From the NCBI GenBank assembly GCA_025350945.1, contig JANXWW010000254.1, positions 1-5,786 of the forward strand: DNA of 5,786 nucleotides, given 5' to 3'. Every line of letters begins with the position of its first letter. Within the stretch, counting starts at the first letter, position 1. Positions 5,428-5,786 of this stretch are shown one piece after another. The stretch is from Burkholderiales bacterium (GTDB lineage Bacteria > Pseudomonadota > Gammaproteobacteria > Burkholderiales > Usitatibacteraceae). The position numbers were made by a program, and so were the translations under genes. Below the pieces are notes generated by a model that was given only the letters and a program-made list of their open reading frames with translations, ran no database searches and had not been told where the DNA came from.

Positions 5428-5786
5428 ATGAAAAAAATCTGCAGCCTGATTTGTGCAATATTGTTCGCGTTGTTAAACGTTTTCAGCGTCTCGGCCTCAT
5501 CTGCTGAAATGACGTTTCAATTGGTCAACGATACCGAGCGCGCGCTGAACCTGAAGCTGTTTTCGCGCGCTGAATCTCATCAGGAGTGGCCTTCTAAAAC
5601 CAAAGTCTATTCGCTCAGGCCGGATGCAGCCGTTCAGCAGTTAAAAATCACGTGCGAGGAGGGCGAGCAAATCTGTTGGGGTGCGTGGATGACCGTACAA
5701 AATGTTGCGAACGAAATTACCGGCCCTGCCGGGCAGCGCGCCACCCGCACCACCAAGTACAGTGCAGGCGCGGGTGAGCGCGGATT
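5428..5786 (+). CDS. Small secreted protein of unknown function, 3' end cut
   Basis: The reading frame runs open to the window edge, giving at least 119 residues. From the ATG at 5428 it starts MKKICSLICAILFALLNVFS, a classical Sec signal (Lys-Lys, hydrophobic core) with likely cleavage after A-S-S-A near residue 26. The mature part begins M-T-F-Q-L-V-N-D-T and has many charged residues, two cysteines in an acidic segment (I-T-C-E-E-G-E-Q-I-C-W-G-A-W) that could form a disulphide, and a Gly/Thr/Arg-rich end (T-G-P-A-G-Q-R-A-T). I do not recognise a named domain; the V-N-D-T...L-N-L-K-L-F start looks like a periplasmic beta-sandwich strand pair. An in-frame ATG at 5416 would add four residues, but the only ribosome-site-like bases, GAG at 5420-5422, sit 5 nt before 5428. 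Its link to dgkA is only adjacency. Confidence 0.7.
   Translation, partial: MKKICSLICAILFALLNVFSVSASSAEMTFQLVNDTERALNLKLFSRAESHQEWPSKTKVYSLRPDAAVQQLKITCEEGEQICWGAWMTVQNVANEITGPAGQRATRTTKYSAGAGERG

Overview
The window looks like a stretch of a Gram-negative proteobacterial chromosome. It has a TonB-dependent outer-membrane receptor, lipoproteins with short Ser/Asp/Asn-rich tethers, a Tat-exported PhoD-type phosphatase and a proteobacterial-type DgkA. Base composition is moderate, with AT-rich gaps between genes. A beta- or gammaproteobacterium is likely. I lean weakly to Betaproteobacteria (Burkholderiales-like), but nothing here fixes the genus.

Layout. Positions 1-245 (minus strand) hold the 5' end of a CpdB/5'-nucleotidase-like lipoprotein gene cut by the window edge. 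Positions 246-483 are a divergent promoter region. Positions 484-2760 (plus) are a TonB-dependent receptor gene that is open throughout except for one in-frame TAA at 1534-1536, so it is annotated as a pseudogene (or an isolated nonsense allele). After an 88-base gap comes a complete phoD-like alkaline phosphatase/phosphodiesterase gene (2858-4666) with a Tat lipoprotein signal. The 271-base gap 4667-4937 holds a 95-bp element bounded by 10-bp inverted repeats with a nested hairpin, a possible promoter, and a hairpin directly in front of the next start codon. dgkA (4938-5357) lacks the octapeptide that normally carries the catalytic and metal-binding glutamates. The window ends inside a gene for a small secreted protein of unknown function (5428 to beyond 5786).

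How the parts fit. The first three genes look like one phosphate-scavenging module: a surface or periplasmic nucleotidase, a surface phosphatase, and an outer-membrane importer. Upstream of each gene I find a Pho-box-like pair of 7-bp units with a 4-bp spacer, ending exactly 10 nt before a -10-like hexamer. This is the geometry of the E. coli phoA promoter. The sites were found by eye and two of the three are degenerate, so the shared Pho control is an inference. The receptor's nonsense codon and the dgkA active-site deletion are the two clear lesions in otherwise ordinary genes. I see no rRNA, tRNA, CRISPR array or transposase gene.
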